Translations under genes and position numbers: made by a program
Notes under the pieces: model-generated
What the model was told of the DNA's origin: nothing
Databases searched by the model: none
The model's input: the letters and a program-made list of their open reading frames with translations, nothing else
Assembly: GCA_003724185.1 (NCBI GenBank)
Contig: RHGM01000003.1
Location: forward strand, 1,034,802 to 1,098,801
Length of the DNA: 64,000 bases
Reading direction: 5' to 3'
From: Porphyrobacter sp. IPPAS B-1204
GTDB lineage: Bacteria; Pseudomonadota; Alphaproteobacteria; Sphingomonadales; Sphingomonadaceae
Shown here: positions 46,210 through 54,272 of the stretch, piece by piece
How the letters are laid out: every line of letters begins with the position of its first letter
Position numbering within the stretch: the first letter of the stretch is position 1

Positions 46210-46746
46210 TCAGCCCAGCTTCCGCAGCGGCTCGCTGCCGTCCCAGCCGATCCCTGCGGCCTTGATCATCCCGAACAGGTCCGGACCGTCCTTGGCCTGC
46301 TGGAGAATCTCCACCAGCGTCCCCGGCCCGCCCCCTGCATCGACATAGATCACCTGGCTGGTGCCGAATGTCCCCTCGATCACCACCTCGGCGCCCGCCT
46401 CGGCACACACCCGGCGGGCTTCCGCGATGTCATCCACCAGAATGCACACGTGGTGCAGCCCGTTGCCGGTCGCCCCATATTCTCCGCGATAGATCGAGGG
46501 GTGATTATCCCTCGGCCGGATCAGTTCGATCTGGATATCGCCCCAGTATGCCAGCGCCAGATCGAACACCGCATCGGTCGGCTCGCCCCGGTACTTCATC
46601 CCGTCAAGGTGGATGCCTTCGATGATGTAGAACGGCCCCACGCCCATCGTCTGCGTCCAATGGGCCACCGCCGCATCGAAATCCTCCGGCACGAAAGCCA
46701 GCTGCATGATGTCGCCCAAGGCGGCGATTGTGCCCGGCAAACCCAT
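46210..46746 (-). CDS. VOC-superfamily (glyoxalase-like) protein
   Basis: The 178-residue protein shows the VOC pattern: IMQLAFVPEDFDAAVAHWTQ, then GLHHVCILVDDIAEARRVCA and IYVDAGGGPGTLVEILQQ. The end of the first module and the later His and Glu could be metal ligands. It belongs to a dioxygenase/isomerase fold often linked to aromatic breakdown. ATG 46746 is the start, and it is divergent from the Rieske oxygenase by 93 bp. Confidence 0.82.
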   Translation of the reverse strand: MGLPGTIAALGDIMQLAFVPEDFDAAVAHWTQTMGVGPFYIIEGIHLDGMKYRGEPTDAVFDLALAYWGDIQIELIRPRDNHPSIYRGEYGATGNGLHHVCILVDDIAEARRVCAEAGAEVVIEGTFGTSQVIYVDAGGGPGTLVEILQQAKDGPDLFGMIKAAGIGWDGSEPLRKLG

Positions 46747-46839
46747 ATTCCTCTCCAATCCGCTAGGGTGACCCCTTGCCGAGACTGTGTGATATTCTCC
46801 CCCGGAGACACTGCACAAAGTGCGAGGACGAGAGCCCCG

Positions 46840-48264
46840 ATGAACGAGATCAAGGATATTGCCCGCGCCGATCGCTGCCCGGGGATCAGCTACACCGACA
46901 TGCTGAACGGCGACACGCGCCGTGCGCCCGATTACCTTTTCGAAGAATCGCATATCGAAATGGGCGACGATCCGCTTCCCGTGGCGCCCTATATCTCCGA
47001 GGAATTCGCCGCGCTTGAGCGCGAAAAGATGTGGCCCAACGTCTGGCTGTTCGCCGCGCGCGAGGATGAAATGCCGGACGCAGGCGACACCGTGGTGTTC
47101 GACATCGCGGGAAAAAGCTTCCTGCTGATCCGCCAGAAGGATGGCGGCGTGAAGGCGTTCTACAACGCCTGCCTCCACCGCGGCCGCAAGCTGCGCACCG
47201 AAAGCGGCAATTCGGTGCAACTGCGCTGCCCGTTCCACGGCTTCACCTGGCGCAATGACGGGAGCCTGAAGGAAATCCCCTGCGCGTGGGACTTCAAGCA
47301 TCTTGAAGGCAAGGAGATGTCCCTGCCCGAAGCCCGCGTCGAGCTGTGGCAGGGCTTTGTCATGCTGACCGAGAACCACGACCTGCCCGATTTCAAGACC
47401 TGGCTCGGTCCGGCGGCGTCACATTACGAGCGGTATGATTTTGCGGGCCGCTACACCGGGATGTGGGTGCAGAAGAAAATCCCCGCCAACTGGAAGGCCA
47501 CCGCCGAGGCCTTCATGGAAGCCTGGCACTCGATCACCACGCACCCGCAGCTGCTCGCCTTCCTTGGCGATGCCAACACGCGGTATGATCTGATCGGCGA
47601 TCACTTCAACCGCGCGATCACGCCGTCGGGCGTGCTCAGCCCGCATGTGAAGGGCAAGAATTCCGATTACGTGCTGGAGAAGATGAACGAGTTTTCCGGC
47701 GGGGCCGATGCGGCCACCAACCGCCGCTTCAACGCCAGCGGCACTCCGCAAGAATATGACGCCAACGATCCGCTCGGCGCGCGCAAGGTGCTGGCCGAGG
47801 CGGGGCGCAAGGGGTTCGCGGAACAATACGGCTACGATTATTCGGACGCCGCCGACACCGAGATCCTCGACAATTTCACCTACAACATCTTCCCCAACTT
47901 CGCCCCGTGGATCGGCTTCCTGCCGACGCTGGTCTATCGCTGGCTGCCCGGCGACACGCCCGACTGGTGCATCATGGAAATCCGCCTGCTGTTCCCGACG
48001 CCCAAGGGGCAGGAGCGCCCCCGTTCCGTTGCTATGACCTATATCCCCGATGACGAGCCCTTCGCCTGGGCCAACGACATCATGGGGCCGCAGCTCGCCA
48101 ATGTGTTCGATCAGGACATGGCCAACCTGCCTTACGTGCAGGAAGGCATGAAGAGCATGAAGGACGGGCTGATGGAGCTGGGCCATTATCAGGACAGCCG
48201 CGTGCGGCATTTCCAGACCACGCTGATGAAATACGTGAACGGAGAGCTGCCTGCAGCTTCGTAA
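46840..48264 (+). CDS. Rieske-type aromatic ring-hydroxylating oxygenase, alpha subunit
   Basis: The 474-residue protein has the Rieske site CLHRGR (Cys111, His113) and CPFHGF (Cys130, His133). The catalytic iron region follows, with KATAEAFMEAWHSITTHPQL. This is the alpha-subunit fold of Rieske non-heme iron oxygenases. No beta-subunit, ferredoxin or reductase gene lies beside it, so partners must be encoded elsewhere or the enzyme acts as a single-component hydroxylase. The substrate is unknown. ATG 46840 is chosen; the in-frame start at 46450 would lie inside the VOC gene. Confidence 0.92.
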   Translation: MNEIKDIARADRCPGISYTDMLNGDTRRAPDYLFEESHIEMGDDPLPVAPYISEEFAALEREKMWPNVWLFAAREDEMPDAGDTVVFDIAGKSFLLIRQKDGGVKAFYNACLHRGRKLRTESGNSVQLRCPFHGFTWRNDGSLKEIPCAWDFKHLEGKEMSLPEARVELWQGFVMLTENHDLPDFKTWLGPAASHYERYDFAGRYTGMWVQKKIPANWKATAEAFMEAWHSITTHPQLLAFLGDANTRYDLIGDHFNRAITPSGVLSPHVKGKNSDYVLEKMNEFSGGADAATNRRFNASGTPQEYDANDPLGARKVLAEAGRKGFAEQYGYDYSDAADTEILDNFTYNIFPNFAPWIGFLPTLVYRWLPGDTPDWCIMEIRLLFPTPKGQERPRSVAMTYIPDDEPFAWANDIMGPQLANVFDQDMANLPYVQEGMKSMKDGLMELGHYQDSRVRHFQTTLMKYVNGELPAAS

Positions 48265-48270
48265 CGCCCT

Positions 48271-48374
48271 TCGTCATTGCGAGGAGCGTAGCGACGCGGC
48301 AATCCAAGGATCACCTTCACGCCAAGAGCGACAGTCAGTCCATGGATTGCTTCGCCTGCGGCTCGCAATGACGA
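48271..48374. repeat. Dispersed palindromic repeat (CGTCATTGCGAG type)
   Basis: Left arm 48271-48306 (TCGTCATTGCGAGGAGCG and CGGCAATCCA) and right arm 48343-48374 (TGGATTGCTTCGCC and GGCTCGCAATGACGA) are imperfect inverted copies. This is a well-known intergenic repeat form in many proteobacterial genomes. It lies in the gap between the Rieske gene and the SDR gene and could fold into a long hairpin in the transcript. Confidence 0.85.
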
Positions 48375-48389
48375 GACTTTGAAACAGGC

Positions 48390-49142
48390 ATGAGCTTCAC
48401 CTTCGACCTCACCGGGCGCACGGCGCTTGTCACCGGCGCATCCTCGGGCCTCGGCACCCGCTTCGGGCGCATTCTGGCAGCAAGCGGCGCGAATGTGGCG
48501 CTGGGGGCGCGGCGGGCGGACCGGCTGGCCGCGCTCGCCGCCGAAATCGGCCCGCAAGCCGCAGCGATCCGCATGGACGTGGCGCGGGAGGCCGACATCA
48601 TCGCCGGGTTTGACGAGGCCGATGCGATCTTCGGCAAGGTCGACACGGTCATCGCCAACGCGGGTGTCGATGGCGCAGGCATGGCGACCGCGATCCCGGA
48701 AGAGGAGATCGAACACACTCTCGCCATCAACCTCAAGGGCGCGATCCTGACAGCGCGGGAGGGGGCGCGGCGGATGATGGCCCACGGCGTCACCAATGGC
48801 CGGATCGTCCTGATCGCCTCGATCACCGCGACCGAGCCATCCCCCGGCCTCGTCGCCTATGCCGCGTCCAAGGCGGGCGTGGTGCAGGCCGGGCGCACCT
48901 TGGCGCGCGAATGGGCGCGGGCGGGGATCAACGTCAACACCGTCTCCCCCGGCTATATCCGCACCGCGATCAACGATGCGTGGTTCGATACCGATCCGGG
49001 CAAGAAGCAGATCGCCAAGTTCCCCAAGCGGCGGCTGATGGGCGAAGAGGGGCTGGACGCGATGATCCTGTTCCTGTGTTCGGACGCTGCGGAGTTCGTC
49101 ACGGGGACCAACTTCGTGCTCGATGACGGGCAGACGTTGTGA
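48390..49142 (+). CDS. SDR-family NAD(P)-dependent oxidoreductase
   Basis: The 250-residue protein is a classical short-chain dehydrogenase. It has TGASSGLG (cofactor loop), a NAG motif in IANAGVDG, the active Ser/Tyr/Lys in IASITATEPSPGLVAYAASK, and VSPGYIRT. It oxidises an alcohol or dihydrodiol, probably a product of the neighbouring oxygenase, but this is inferred. It overlaps the next gene by four bases. Confidence 0.92.
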   Translation: MSFTFDLTGRTALVTGASSGLGTRFGRILAASGANVALGARRADRLAALAAEIGPQAAAIRMDVAREADIIAGFDEADAIFGKVDTVIANAGVDGAGMATAIPEEEIEHTLAINLKGAILTAREGARRMMAHGVTNGRIVLIASITATEPSPGLVAYAASKAGVVQAGRTLAREWARAGINVNTVSPGYIRTAINDAWFDTDPGKKQIAKFPKRRLMGEEGLDAMILFLCSDAAEFVTGTNFVLDDGQTL

Positions 49143-49936
49143 GCCGGCGCCAGATCTCCCTCGCCGCCGGGATCATGCCCGAGGCGACCCCGGCGCAATT
49201 GATCGAAGCCGCCGCGGCGAGCGATTTCGACTTTGGCGGGATGTGGGCCGAGCGCGAAACGTGGACCCCCGCCACCACCCGCGCCATCCGCCAGCAGGCA
49301 AAGGATGCGGGGGTGGAACTGCTCGATCTGGAAGTCGCGTGGATCATGCCGGGCGCGCCCGATCCGTGGCTTACCGAACTGGTCGACATCGCGGCAGAAC
49401 TGGGCGCAAGGAACCTGCTCTGCGTCTCCTCCGACCCAGACATGGCCGCCACCACCGCCAAGTTTCAGGCCATGGTCGATGCTGCCCGAGGCACCGGCGT
49501 GCGCGTCAATCTCGAATTCGGGATCTTCACCGAGGTGAAGACCATCGGCATGGCCCGCGCCGTGCTGGAAGCGGTCGAGGGTGAGGCCAAGGCGCTGCTG
49601 GTTGATACGCTGCACTGGTCGCGGTCGGGCGGAACGGCGGAAGACCTCGCCGCGATCCCCCGCGAATGGCTGTCCTATTGCCAGCCCTGCGATGCGCCCG
49701 CCGATCCGCCTGATCTCGGCAATTTCGATGCGATCATCGATGATGCGATCAACCGCCGGATGCCGCTGGGACGAGGCGGGCTGGCGCTTGGCGCAATGGT
49801 CGATGCCCTGCCTGCGCACCTGCCGATGGCGGTGGAGGAACGTTCGGCGGCCCTGCGCGATGCCTTTCCCGATCTGAACGAGCGCGCCCGCGAAGTCGCT
49901 CGCACCAGCCGCGCATGGCTTGACCAGCGGGGCTAG
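49139..49936 (+). CDS. Sugar phosphate isomerase/epimerase-like TIM-barrel protein
   Basis: The 265-residue protein resembles the xylose isomerase-like TIM barrels (AP endonuclease 2 type). The segments LLDLEVAWIMPGAPDPWLTE, VRVNLEFGIFTEVKTIGMAR, ALLVDTLHWSRSGG and WLSYCQPCDAP hold likely metal-binding Glu/Asp/His. The enzyme class is broad and no substrate can be named. GTG 49139 overlaps the SDR stop (GTGA). It follows the SDR in one operon. Confidence 0.82.
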   Translation: MSRRQISLAAGIMPEATPAQLIEAAAASDFDFGGMWAERETWTPATTRAIRQQAKDAGVELLDLEVAWIMPGAPDPWLTELVDIAAELGARNLLCVSSDPDMAATTAKFQAMVDAARGTGVRVNLEFGIFTEVKTIGMARAVLEAVEGEAKALLVDTLHWSRSGGTAEDLAAIPREWLSYCQPCDAPADPPDLGNFDAIIDDAINRRMPLGRGGLALGAMVDALPAHLPMAVEERSAALRDAFPDLNERAREVARTSRAWLDQRG

Positions 49937-50056
49937 ACGCGGCTTTCACCCGTCACGCCTCACCGTGACATCACCATCCTTTTCATCCGGGCAGATGGCG
50001 GATAACGGAAGGCCCCCGCCCCCCTTGCCGTGCCCCACCTGTCTGAAAGTTGCCCG

Positions 50057-52090
50057 ATGAAAGCCCTGCTCCGCCTGTCTGTTTGCGGCATCGCCCTTGC
50101 CCCGTGCGCGCCGCTGGCTGCGCAGGACGCTGGGGGCGAGGCGGAGGATGCGGAGGTTGTTGAAGAGATCATCGTCACCGGACGCGGGCTGGATCCGGCG
50201 CTGTCGACCGGGATCTATGCCACCACCACCCTTGAACGCGATGTGATCGTCGCCAGCCCCTCGGGCCGGATCGAGGATGTGCTGAGGAATGTCGCCGGCT
50301 TCCAGCAGTTCCGCCGGTCGGACAGCCGCTCGTCCAACCCCAGCGCGCAGGGCGTGACGCTGCGGGCGCTGGGCGGCAACGCGACGAGCCGCGCGCTGGT
50401 GCTGCTCGACGGGGTGCCGCTGGCCGATCCCTTCTTCGGCTATATCCCGCTGCCCGCGATTGCGCCCGAGACGCTCGGCATGGTCCGCGTGACACGCGGC
50501 GGCGGGTCGGGGCCGTTCGGCGCGGGCGCGCTGGCAGGCACGATCGAACTCGAAAGCGCCGAGCCGGGGGCCACCGCAGGCTTCCTCGGCAGTGCGGCGA
50601 TCAATGACCGGGCCGAGACCGAGGCAAGCGGCGTGCTGACCCAGAAGCTGGGGCGCGGCTTTGCGGTCGCCAGCGGGCGCTGGGACCGGGGGCAGGGGTT
50701 CTTCACCACGCCCGCCGATCAACGCGTCCCCGCCTCCGCCCGCGCCGGGTTCGACAGCTGGAACGCCGCGCTGCGCGCTGTCGCCCCGCTGACCGACAGC
50801 GTCGAAGTCCAGGCCCGCGTCGCTGCCTTCCGCGATGATCGCACGCTGCGCTTTGAAGGCGCGGATTCCTTCAGCACCGGCGAGGAAGCTTCGATCCGCT
50901 TTGTCGGGCGCGGGGCGTGGCAGTTCGATGCGCTGGCCTATGTTCAGGCGCGTGACTTCGGCAATGTGGTGATCTCCTCGACCCGCTTTACCCCCACGCT
51001 CGACCAGCGGCGCACGCCCTCGACCGGGATCGGCGGCAAGTTCGAACTGCGCCCGCCGATCCTTGAAGGCCACGATATCCGCATCGGCGCCGACTATCGC
51101 CGCGCCGAGGGGGAGCTGCAGGAAGAAGCGCTCAATGCCGTCTCCGGCGCGATCACCGAACGCCGCCGCGCCGGCGGGGCAACCAGCAACCTGGGGCTGT
51201 TCATCGAGGATGACTGGCAGATCGGCCCGCTGCTCATCAACGGCGGGCTTCGGGCGGATCGCACCACCATCACCGATGGCTTCTTCCGCGCGGTCAGCGC
51301 CGCTGGCGTTCCGGTCAGAACCCTCGCTGCGCCCGACCGCGCCGACTGGGCGGTGAACTGGCGTGCGGGCGCATCGTTCAACGCGACCCGCCGCCTCGAC
51401 ATCCGCGCCGCCGCCTACACCGGCCTGCGCCTGCCGACATTGAACGAGCTCTACCGCCCCTTCGTGGTGTTCCCGGTGGTGACCGAGGCCAATGCCGCGC
51501 TGGAGAACGAACGGCTCGAAGGGTTCGAGATCGGGCTGGACTGGCAGCCGGTTAACGCCGTGGTGCTGTCGGTGACCGCCTTCGACAATGAGGTGGAGAA
51601 CGCCATCGCCAATGTCACCATCGGCCCGAACCTGCGCCGCCGCGAAAACCTGCCCGCGATCGAAGCACGCGGGATCGAGGCGAGCGTCGCCGCGAAGTTC
51701 GGCGCGGTCAGCCTTGATGGCGCGCTGGCGTGGACCGATGCCGCAGTGCGGGGCGAGGGCGCATCGCTCAACCTCGACGGCAACCGCCCGGCGCAAACCC
51801 CAGCGTTCGCCGCGACGCTGACGCTGGGCTGGCAGCCTGCGCCGGGCTGGCGTGTGGCCGCAACCGCGCGCCACACCTCCGCCCAGTTCGAGGATGATCT
51901 GGAGAGCGACCGGCTTGCGCCCGCCACCACGCTCGACGCCTTCATCGCCGCGCCGCTGTGGGGCAAGCTCTCCCTGATCGCCCGCGCCGAAAACCTGACG
52001 GACGAGGCCATCATCACCCGCAACCAGGGCGGCTCGATCGACCTCGGCGTGCCGCGCACGCTGTGGCTGGGGCTGCGTTACGGGTTCTAG
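50057..52090 (+). CDS. TonB-dependent receptor
   Basis: The 677-residue receptor has a signal peptide (LLRLSVCGIALAPCAPLAAQ), a TonB box-like VVEEIIVTGRG and a plug with RIEDVLRNVAGFQQFRRSDS and VRVTRGGGSGPFGAGALAGT. The barrel ends LWLGLRYGF. It resembles the smaller sphingomonad receptors. It lies beside the oxygenase genes and probably imports their substrate or a siderophore; neither can be decided. ATG 50057 gives the signal peptide; a start at 50030 would add nine residues. Confidence 0.9.
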   Translation: MKALLRLSVCGIALAPCAPLAAQDAGGEAEDAEVVEEIIVTGRGLDPALSTGIYATTTLERDVIVASPSGRIEDVLRNVAGFQQFRRSDSRSSNPSAQGVTLRALGGNATSRALVLLDGVPLADPFFGYIPLPAIAPETLGMVRVTRGGGSGPFGAGALAGTIELESAEPGATAGFLGSAAINDRAETEASGVLTQKLGRGFAVASGRWDRGQGFFTTPADQRVPASARAGFDSWNAALRAVAPLTDSVEVQARVAAFRDDRTLRFEGADSFSTGEEASIRFVGRGAWQFDALAYVQARDFGNVVISSTRFTPTLDQRRTPSTGIGGKFELRPPILEGHDIRIGADYRRAEGELQEEALNAVSGAITERRRAGGATSNLGLFIEDDWQIGPLLINGGLRADRTTITDGFFRAVSAAGVPVRTLAAPDRADWAVNWRAGASFNATRRLDIRAAAYTGLRLPTLNELYRPFVVFPVVTEANAALENERLEGFEIGLDWQPVNAVVLSVTAFDNEVENAIANVTIGPNLRRRENLPAIEARGIEASVAAKFGAVSLDGALAWTDAAVRGEGASLNLDGNRPAQTPAFAATLTLGWQPAPGWRVAATARHTSAQFEDDLESDRLAPATTLDAFIAAPLWGKLSLIARAENLTDEAIITRNQGGSIDLGVPRTLWLGLRYGF

Positions 52091-52977
52091 ACGCCCCGCG
52101 CGTGGGCCGCGATCTCGCTGGCAATGCGCGGGACGAGCGGGATTGGCAGGTCATGCCCCCAGCCGGGGATCGTGACCAGCCGCGATCCCGAAATGTGCTT
52201 GGCGGTGTCCTCTCCCGCCTCCAGCTTGACCAGCGGATCGGCCTCGCCATGCATCACCAGCGTCGGGACGGTGACGCTCGCAAGACGTGCGCGGCGGCAG
52301 CCATCGTCGATGATCGCGGCCAACTGGCGTGGCAGGCCCGCCGGATAGACCGAGCGACGGATGTTCACCAGCACCCGCTCGCGCTGCGATTCGGGATCGA
52401 AGGGAAAGCCCGGGCTGCCGATATTCTTCGCAATATTCAGCCCGTGGGCGACCAGCGATTCCTCCTCCATGCTCGTGATCGGCGCCACCAGCGAATCAAT
52501 CGCGTGCTTTTCCGCCTGCGGCAGCTTGCCGTTGCCGGTGGTCGACATGATCGAGGTGAGGCTGGCGAGCCGATGCCCATGATGCACCGCCATCAGCTGC
52601 GCGATCATCCCGCCCATCGACGCGCCGACCACGTGGGCGCGGGGCACGCCGAGCGCTTCGAGCAGCCCGATCCCGTCATCGGCCATGTCCTTCAAGGTGT
52701 AAGGCACCTTCGCCGGAAAGCCGATCTTCTTGCGCAGCACCTGCACCGGCAGGCTGGGCGCGCGCTTGCCCTCGAACTTCTGGCTGAGGCCGATGTCACG
52801 GTTGTCGTAACGGATCACCCGGAACCCGTCGCCCACCAGCGCGGCCACCAGCTCGTCCGGCCACAGGGTCATCTGCGCGCCGAGGCCCATCACCAGCAGG
52901 ATCACCTCATGCGAGGGATCGCCCCGATCTTCGTAGAAAATCTCGATGCCGGTGTTGGGGGTGATGGCGGTGGGCAT
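52087..52977 (-). CDS. Alpha/beta hydrolase
   Basis: The 296-residue protein has LLVMGLGAQMTLWP (oxyanion region), VIRYDNRDIGLSQ, the nucleophile elbow VVGASMGGMIAQ, MHGEADPLV and the late GWGHDLP His. It resembles esterases and hydrolases common in sphingomonad catabolic regions. The stop overlaps the TonB receptor stop by four bases on the other strand. It may hydrolyse a pathway intermediate, but this is inferred. Confidence 0.88.
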   Translation of the reverse strand: MPTAITPNTGIEIFYEDRGDPSHEVILLVMGLGAQMTLWPDELVAALVGDGFRVIRYDNRDIGLSQKFEGKRAPSLPVQVLRKKIGFPAKVPYTLKDMADDGIGLLEALGVPRAHVVGASMGGMIAQLMAVHHGHRLASLTSIMSTTGNGKLPQAEKHAIDSLVAPITSMEEESLVAHGLNIAKNIGSPGFPFDPESQRERVLVNIRRSVYPAGLPRQLAAIIDDGCRRARLASVTVPTLVMHGEADPLVKLEAGEDTAKHISGSRLVTIPGWGHDLPIPLVPRIASEIAAHARGV

Positions 52978-53011
52978 GGTGCGGGCTGATCCTCTCAGTC
53001 GGCCCGGATGG

Positions 53012-53950
53012 TCACTTCCATTCGGGTCCGGAGATATCGAAGCCGCGCGCGTCCAATTGGTCAAGCACTCCGCCGCTTTCCGCCAACACCCTTAGCGGCA
53101 CGACGGCGAGCGTGGTGCCCTTGGCGGCGGCGACATCGGCGATCTTCTCGACCCAGATGGTCCTGAGTTCACTGCCCAAAGTGTCATCCGCCCAGGGCCA
53201 GCACTGGCCAAGGGCGCTTTCCAGCGGGTTCGCCATGACGCCGGGAATATCGTAGCGCCGCCAGTCCGCTGCGCGCTTTTCGACCGTGTCGGGGCCAGCC
53301 TCGACCGCGTCCATCGCGGCGTTGAGGCAGGGGATATGCGCGGCAGGCGGCGCATCGGCGAGGTTGTCGATGATATCCTCGCCCCGCAAGGTGGCGGCGC
53401 GGGTGGTGGGCACCTTGGCCTTGTCGGCGGCTTTGCGCACGACATCGGAGGGTTCATCGGCGGTGTCGCGGTTGAAGCGCAGTTCCTTGCGCAGCATCTG
53501 GAACGAGGTGAGCAGGAAGGACTGGCGCGCATAATCTTCCTTGTGCGCCGTGCCGAGCGCCTCCAGCCGCGCCCATTGGTCCGGCGTCAGATATTCGCTC
53601 GCTTGCGATTTGTCGGGCAGCTTGGTGAATTTCGAGCCCGAGAAGATCAACCGCAGCACATCGCCCGGAGAAACCTTGGGCTTCGCGCCGAGGATCACCC
53701 GGTCGGCCTGTTTGGTGGCCTCCTCCAGCCGCACCGGCTCCCACGGGGTGGTTTTGGGAATGGCGCGGATTTCGCCGACGAGGATGATCGTGCCGGTGGG
53801 CGTGTCGATGGTCCACATCGGGGCGCCGGACCGCTGGGCGGTGACGACGATGGCATTTTCGGAGGCGTTTTCGGCAGCGGCGGGGTCTTGGGCGGTGGCG
53901 GCAGCGGGGATCGCTGCGGCAAGGCAAAGAATGCCAAGGATTTTTTGCAT
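53012..53950 (-). CDS. TraB/GumN-family exported protein (degenerate motif)
   Basis: The 312-residue protein has a signal peptide (ILGILCLAAAIPAAATAQ) and a TraB/GumN-like layout: WTIDTPTGTIILVGEIRAIP, then TPWEPVRLEEATKQADRVIL. A C-terminal SELRTIWVEKIADVAAAKGT and LAVVPLRVLAESGGVLDQLD matches the end of the family. In most members the first motif is GTIH with a later LE; here the His is replaced (GEIR) and the Glu is Gly, so metal-dependent activity is unlikely. It could be a regulator or scaffold. Confidence 0.7.
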   Translation of the reverse strand: MQKILGILCLAAAIPAAATAQDPAAAENASENAIVVTAQRSGAPMWTIDTPTGTIILVGEIRAIPKTTPWEPVRLEEATKQADRVILGAKPKVSPGDVLRLIFSGSKFTKLPDKSQASEYLTPDQWARLEALGTAHKEDYARQSFLLTSFQMLRKELRFNRDTADEPSDVVRKAADKAKVPTTRAATLRGEDIIDNLADAPPAAHIPCLNAAMDAVEAGPDTVEKRAADWRRYDIPGVMANPLESALGQCWPWADDTLGSELRTIWVEKIADVAAAKGTTLAVVPLRVLAESGGVLDQLDARGFDISGPEWK

Positions 53951-54005
53951 GAGAGCGCCTTTCAACCGATGACTTTGCATGTCGCTATGCGTTATTCTTT
54001 CGCAG

Positions 54006-54272
54006 ATGAACCGCGACCTAATCCTGCCATCTATCGATGATCCATCCGCAATCTTCGAATTTGCAATGACCTTCGATGGATACCAAGCGCACGGGTCATT
54101 CGATGCATGCGCCGCCGCCGCCAAGACGAGGAAGCGTGACACGCTGGAAGACATTCGCAATGAGTTGTTTTTCGCCTGCCGCGCTTCAAGACACATGCAG
54201 GACGACCAGTTCGTCACGGTCTACGCCGAGTTGCTTCCGCATTTCGAGCGCCTGCTTGGTCAGCCGGATTAA
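54006..54272 (+). CDS. Small hypothetical protein
   Basis: The 88-residue protein reads MNRDLILPSIDDPSAIFEFA, then TFDGYQAHGSFDACAAAAKT and DTLEDIRNELFFACRASRHM. It looks like a folded, mostly helical cytosolic protein. I do not recognise a family. Start ATG 54006 or 53979. It ends four bases inside the convergent nadB stop. Confidence 0.55.
   Translation: MNRDLILPSIDDPSAIFEFAMTFDGYQAHGSFDACAAAAKTRKRDTLEDIRNELFFACRASRHMQDDQFVTVYAELLPHFERLLGQPD

Noticed and set aside
46450..46839. In-frame upstream extension of the Rieske oxygenase
   Set aside because: It overlaps the divergent VOC gene and has no family resemblance; ATG 46840 begins the conserved sequence.
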